64,000 bases of DNA from Anaspis maculata. Taxonomy: Eukaryota > Arthropoda > Insecta > Coleoptera > Scraptiidae. The notes under the pieces were generated by a model that ran no database searches, had not been told where the DNA came from, and saw nothing but the letters and a program-made list of their open reading frames with translations. The stretch's first letter is position 1. Every line of letters begins with the position of its first letter. Below are positions 58,809 to 64,000 of the stretch, one piece after another. Position numbers and translations under genes: made by a program. Where the stretch lies: positions 1 through 64,000 of the forward strand of contig CASBRS010000009.1 of the NCBI GenBank assembly GCA_949128115.1. Reading direction: 5' to 3'.

Positions 58809-59834
58809 CAGGGTGTTCGGGTCTGGTTATCACAAACTTTGAGGGATGATTCCCCATCAAAAATAAAGCCGAAAGAGCACAAAACTCATGGTCCTAAAAT
58901 GCTTCCTTGAAAAGATACAGGGTGTTGAAGTTAACTTTTTTAAATAGTTTTTTTACCGCAACTTTTGAACCGTCGAACCGATTTCAATCAAATTTGAACC
59001 AAAGTTTAGCCAACTGGGTCTCCATCGAATGATAATACCACAATTTGTCAAAAATTTCTGGTGGCGTAGATAATAGGAGACTGTCCCCTATTTTTACCCC
59101 TATTTTTATCTCCTTCAATTATTTTCTTAAATTGTTGATATTTTCGGATTCTACGTTCAATTTAAAAAAATTTCTTTTGCAAAATTTTGATAAGAGGCTT
59201 CATCTCCAAGATATTTGGTTTTTAAACTTTGGAAAACATCTCGAAATCGCCACTTTCCAGAACCCAAATTGTTTTTCTCTGAAAATGCCTTGTTTCTTAG
59301 CAGAAAATGGCAGAAAATCAACCTAAGCGACCTAGAAAACTTATTCCAGTTGAGGAATCATGAGTTTTCTTGGATTTTAATTTTTAGGCCTTTGAAAGTC
59401 GCGATTGCGAGGCGTTTTCCAAAATTTTAGACCCAAATATCTCGGGAATCAAGCCTCTACCTCTACAACTTTTTCTTCTAAATTGAACGTAGAATTCGAG
59501 AATTATACCAATTTTGAAGGATAATTGAGAGAGATAAAAATAGGGGCGAAAATAGAGGACAGTCCCCTATTATCTACGCCCCCAGAAATTTTTTATGGAT
59601 TGTGGTATCATTGTTCGGTGGAGACTCATTTGACTGAACTTTGGTTCAAATTTGATTGAAATTGGTTCAACAGTTCAGAGGTTACGGTGAAAAAAACATT
59701 TAAAAAAGTCAACTTCAACACCCCGTATCTTTTCAAGGAAGCATTTTAGGACCATGAGTTTTTTGCTCTTTCGGTTTTAGTTTTGTTGGGGAGTCATCCT
59801 TCAAAGTTTGTTATAACCGGACCCGAACACCCTG
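58809..59834. mobile_element. TA-flanked foldback (outer) with a concentric inner one
   Basis: CAGGGTGTTCGGGTCTGGTT and AACCGGACCCGAACACCCTG between TA pairs (58807-58808, 59835-59836). Palindromic over 1026 bp, midpoint 59321.5. The outer zones (109 bp each) encode nothing. Confidence 0.9.
58918..59725. mobile_element. Inner TA-flanked foldback, exactly centred
   Basis: CAGGGTGTTGAAGTTAACTT and AAGTCAACTTCAACACCCCG between TA pairs. Midpoint 59321.5, identical with the outer element. The arm interior (caaaattttgataagaggct, aaatcgccactttccagaac) is shared with 51873-52904. Confidence 0.88.
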
Positions 59835-60616
59835 TATGTGCTTGAAAACCTCGATTTTTCTATTTTGAGGGAAAAAAAATGAAATTGTCTGAAGAAAGTA
59901 TTTTTTTACTTTGATATGGTCACAGTTGGTTGGTAGGTTTCACATCTTGATGCTAAAATTTTCACTATTCTTGCATGTTATATCACAATCGTATTCATTC
60001 GCATATATTGCTTTGTTTGAACATTTTTATCGTATATTTTGATACTTTTCAAGCGCATATAAACAGCATATTTTGAGCTTTTTTACCGCATTAAAATCCG
60101 CTCTATAGCCATCAGAAATGGGCACATTTGGCTGTATCGTTGGACCATATGAAATTTCATTGCATTATTATTGATGATATGGTGAAACAACAATCTTGGA
60201 TACATTTTACTTTCCCGACCCCCCACCAACATGGAAGGGGAAGTATTGGAATCGTGCTATTATCCTGTTAGTGCAGTCATTTTAGAAAAAAAAGCAAACA
60301 AAAATTCGCAATGGAAGGGGACTTGGTACAGTGATAGTACAAAGCCTTCTGATTAACATTAGTCTGGGGGCATAGGGTCAAAAAAGGCTTGGCCGCGTGC
60401 AACTTTGTGACGATATATAGAGATATGTTCTAATCGACTCTTGGGCGATCAAGGACCATGAAAAATTATGGTGGAATATTGACCTCTGCTGCAGGCAAAT
60501 ATGGTGGAGGCGCCAAAATGGGCTTCATCTGGTAATAATAAACTGGCTAAAGCTCGTTTGTTTTTCGACGGATTTCAACATCTAGAACGTCATTTTGTAG
60601 ACAAAAAAATTCTCTT
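59835..60616. other. Non-coding; remnant of the 'atatgcggt' foldback
   Basis: 59870-60105 is an inverted partial match of 55793-56060. The remainder (60110-60616) shows nothing I recognise. Confidence 0.4.
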
Positions 60617-60630
60617 CTTTTTTCATACCT

Positions 60631-61577
60631 ATAATAATAACAATAATAATAAAAATTATATTTATTGCTTACAAAAACTATATACAGTTCTATAGCAAGA
60701 GTGTGGACTCTCCAACCCAAAATAAAAAAAGAAAATCAATAACTTGGAAGTATTGAGAAAATCGGATCAACTAAACACAAAGTAATATGATAGGCAACAT
60801 TAATAAGAAAAAATCTAACTCAAACAAAGCCAAAATGATACAATATACAAAATATTTATGTGCGGACAGAATAAGGCAAAATAAAGAATAAAAAATAAAT
60901 AACAATGAATAAAAAAATACCCCCTATTCGTTCAGAGCGAAGGCTCGCAAGCTAAGGACACCAGTGACGAAGCTTACCAATCTCTTTGCCCCGGAAGCAG
61001 AAATGCCATCAATGTGACTGTACAGTCCGCCCATGTCCGATACTTCACCCAAAAGCCCGCCCCGCAGACCCACGTACAAGGGGCACTCGAAGAAAAGATG
61101 TTCCAGCGTCTCCAAACTTCCCAAGTTACAAATTGTGCAGAGTTCCTCTGCATTGACTTGGTATGAGACACCATTATAAGTAAATCTGTACTTCTTCTTA
61201 CAACATAGACGAATTTGAGCTAAGATTCTTATAATTCTGATGGAGATGTCGAGGTGAAGGTACTTGGGGGTAATGGAGAAATCTGAGCGAGGCATTGTCA
61301 TAGCCGAAAACGGAGAATATCGCGAAGCAGTCAGATGTTCATTGTTCATTGTATACAGGTACTATTTATATTTTTCTAGGTACAGGGAACAGTCGTAACG
61401 CGACAGAGTCTGAAGATCGGTTTGGCATTCTATTTTATCGAGAAACTGGTATACCTGCGTGACCCAATTATATTTACACTCATCTGTTTTATACTGCTGA
61501 CACAATCTATCAAAACATATTCTAGGAAGTCTATTTGAATCCATAGACAGCAATTTAATTCTTTTTTTTTTTCTTTT
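60631..61577 (-). pseudogene. 5'-truncated LINE with zinc-knuckle C-terminus and (TAA)n-type tail
   Basis: The minus strand reads LPRICFDRLCQQYKT...YNWVTQVYQFLDK (61553-61362) and then, in another frame, ISIRIIRILAQIRLCC...CTICNLGSLETLEHLFFECPLY (61349-60924), the C-x2-C-x8-H-x4-C knuckle of R1/I-type ORF2. The 3' end is an AATAAT-rich tail at 60631-60660. A 14-bp direct repeat with one mismatch (ctttttTcatacct, 60617-60630 and 61578-61591) flanks the insert, which fits target-primed reverse transcription. Confidence 0.78.
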
Positions 61578-61591
61578 CTTTTTCCATACCT

Positions 61592-63400
61592 GAATTTACA
61601 AACGTCATTTCGGGAAACTGTCAAAATTGTCTATTCAATTCAAAAGTCCGGAATAAAATTCATAATTTTTTTCCATATTCATTTCGGAAAAAACGCTCGA
61701 ACAGGTCGATTTCTAAAAACGGTAAGCCATTTTTTCATGAAACGTGTCATGTTCATGCGAAATTGTGAGTTTCTGAGCGATCAAAAATTCTGTGCGTTAT
61801 TTAGTTGTGTCGGTAGTAGCTAATAAAGTGCAGTTTGTTTACAAGTAAATCAGCGCATTTAATTTCGAGATAGGCGAACCCGAATATGGTAACAATATTC
61901 CAAATAATGACCCCAAATTTCATCATAATAATGAATTTCGAATATATCTGATATCCTTCAAATTGTATTGTAATGGTACAACCCCCTTTTTTTTTAACCC
62001 GTCAATTGATACCCCGGCGTGATCGTCCAAAAAAAAGTATAAACCCATACTTAACTGCTGTCTGGCCTCTTACAGTAGATTCACAAACACTGAGGTGGGC
62101 TCCGCTAATAGAGCCACCCCTTCCTTTTCACTAACCCTTTCACTGGCTCTGTCAAAGAGAGTGACAGTACGAGAAGCTCCGCTGATGGAGTCCCATTTTA
62201 CTTTCCACTACGTTGTCAAATCAATCCATAACCGCTTGTTCTTTCATTGATAAGTGACACAAGAGACCAGGTACTAAACAGAGAGACATAACGCGAAAGT
62301 CAACCACGATCCTGTTTATCAAAACAAAGTCATAACAGAGAGAAGACAATTGATACACAGGTCCTTAATCCTACCCTAGTCAGTGGGATGGGAGCTTTCA
62401 AGCCGGCTAAGCCATTGGCGGGAAGGCAAGACCGAATTTCTCGGCCTGGACCTTCGAATTACAACTTAGTACAATTTTCTGTGGACTTCTGATCCTCATG
62501 CAATTTTCAGCAGCATTGGTTTCCACGGCCGGTAATTATTAATACTTTAACCTCAATTAGTGCAGAAAACGAGACCAACCTTTGTTTGACGAGCGGCGTA
62601 TTAGCAGCGATGTTACTACTCTTTGGTCCCGATGTTCAGAATTTCGACTTGAAGCTTGCTGCCTGTTGCGATATCTCCACCGCACACACACTAGCACCTC
62701 ATTCTAAGTGAATTTACACCAAACACACCACAAGAATTAACCCTGATTTAATTGAGCAATCTGAACACACAAAATTTTCACTAAGACCCCCTTTTGACTT
62801 TTGTGGAGAATTTTCGACCACCGAACTGACTTTACTTTGTTCAATTGACTTGAAATTTGAATTCTTTTGAATACAAACAACGATCTGGAATCTGGTATTT
62901 AACTCGGTGAGTGAATTGGTAGATTTTAGCTTCAAGCGTGTACTTATCAAAAGCCGCCTTGATAGAATAAAATCTTAAATCCCCAGAGGACTTGGATTCA
63001 CGTACTTTTCCAATGCAACTTGTCACGATAAAAGCTCAAGCAAAAAAGCCTCGAGAGTCCCTTCACATTCTCTGAACCACCCTCTGGTCACTCCCCTCTC
63101 ATTTTCACCTCCAAAATTTCTCTACATCTAACAATGAGGTTTGACCAACCCTAGTCTTATCCAACCACAAACATCTCCACCCCCCGATATCGATCGCGTA
63201 TTGGATTCTGTCGACCACGTTCGATCCTGCAAATACCGCCCTTATGGCCGCACTCCTTCTAGCATTCACCGTCAGATGACGCTAGTCGTCTCCTTTTCCA
63301 CACTAATTCGGGTAATTACAATACTACCGCTACCTCCACGCTCCCATCTGACTTCTGACATATCAAGATATTTTAGCTTACGTTTATAACTTCCGGGCTT
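61592..63400. other. Non-coding, nothing firmly recognised
   Basis: Short repeated words (gctccgct.atagagccac, gctccgctgatggagtc near 62090-62210) but no exon or element border I can defend. Open frames are at most 82 residues and featureless. Confidence 0.35.
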
Positions 63401-64000
63401 ACGTTTAAACATAAAAAAATACCCCAATAGTGTAATTCAACCTGGCTGGATTGGGCAGAATCGCTTGAATAAAACCCTTTCTCGTTTGGTGTCTACTTGT
63501 CTCTCATTCCGTCCCCTAATCTGTGAAACTAGTCTTCCCACCATATAATCATCTCTACGAGTTTTCAATTTGGAAACTTGTAATGAACCGCGGTTAATTC
63601 TCTCGCAGAATCGCTTTCTACATTCTTGAGTCGGCCGTGTGCTGTACACAATTACACATGGTCTATGGCCTTTTCTTCCGCTATACCCGGCATCCCAGTA
63701 TGCCATAAAACCCGGGCTGTTTATGCCCCGCACATCCGGGCGTTAGACCTTTCCCCGAATTTTTAGAAACTTTAGATAGACACTTCTTTGTTCATACTTC
63801 ATTTATCACTTCTCACGGCCAAAACTAAGCAATTTCTCTACCACCCAAAGACTCTGCCCGGTTTTTTTCAATAGTTCCCCGTTTTAACAGCCCGGCTCAT
63901 ATAACTCGATTCAACGTTGGGTTTTTTCCAAGCCAGGCTCGGCCGTACCCAGCCCAGTTGAATCACATGTGCCCTGAAATTATAACTAACAATAGTGGCA
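63400..64000 (+). other. LTR-like segment running off the window
   Basis: AATAAAACCCTTTCTCG at about 63468, followed by a C/T-rich stretch (ttgtctctcattccgtcccc), resembles the R/U5 region of an LTR. The window ends in ACAATAGTGGCA, which could be the start of a TGG primer-binding site. Neither LTR border nor a second LTR can be seen. Confidence 0.25.

Noticed and set aside
60501..60695. MVEAPKWASSGNNKLAKARLFF frame as the lectin's second exon
   Set aside because: It lacks the cysteines and the WxG or WND motifs expected in the second half of the domain.

Overview
The window looks like AT-rich insect genomic DNA, possibly hemipteran; the lineage is my inference from the mix of elements, not something the sequence proves. 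Almost everything recognisable is transposable-element DNA stacked in layers. Host genes are sparse: a broken sulfatase-like (DUF229) gene at 3.9-5.5 kb, a degraded THAP zinc-finger gene at 6.3-7.9 kb, and one intact-looking first exon of a secreted C-type lectin at 55.5 kb.

Layout. 0-3.2 kb: 3' part of a BEL/Pao LTR retrotransposon (RT, RNase H, integrase, 3' LTR). 3.2-8.8 kb: sulfatase and THAP pseudogenes with small inverted-repeat transposons, including a hAT-like element with an 8-bp target duplication. 9.3-13.5 kb: a 4-kb foldback with a THAP-like remnant in its loop. 13.8-18.8 kb: large inverted repeats and a TA-flanked foldback. 20.7-27.2 kb: MITEs, LINE scraps, a 20-bp minisatellite and another TA foldback. 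28.2-32.1 kb: two TAGTCC-ended foldbacks with 3-bp duplications. 33.3 kb: a hairpin MITE; 35.6-36.2 kb: a 120-bp tandem array. 36.3-41.5 kb: a 5.2-kb palindrome holding a 1.6-kb retroposon with a tRNA-like head and poly(A) tail. 41.6-45.7 kb: a full-length LINE with two ORFs and a -1 slippery heptamer at their overlap. 46.1-46.7 kb: Penelope-like GIY-YIG remnant. 47.1-50.2 kb: a LINE RT cut by two DNA transposons. 51.5-55.1 kb: a hAT-like element enclosing nested foldbacks. 55.5 kb to the end: lectin exon, LINE fragments and a second concentric foldback.

The most striking feature is a group of foldback elements whose ends read TA-CAGGGTG... and which are palindromic over 0.5-2.6 kb. At two loci these palindromes lie concentrically, one exactly centred in the next (three levels at 51.8-54.4 kb, two at 58.8-59.8 kb, centres agreeing within about 1 bp). 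Random nesting does not predict this. It points to targeting of palindrome centres, or to inverted duplication of a stack of half-elements. Insertion boundaries could be fixed internally because the opposite palindrome arm, a paralogous copy, or an interrupted LINE reading frame preserves the empty site.
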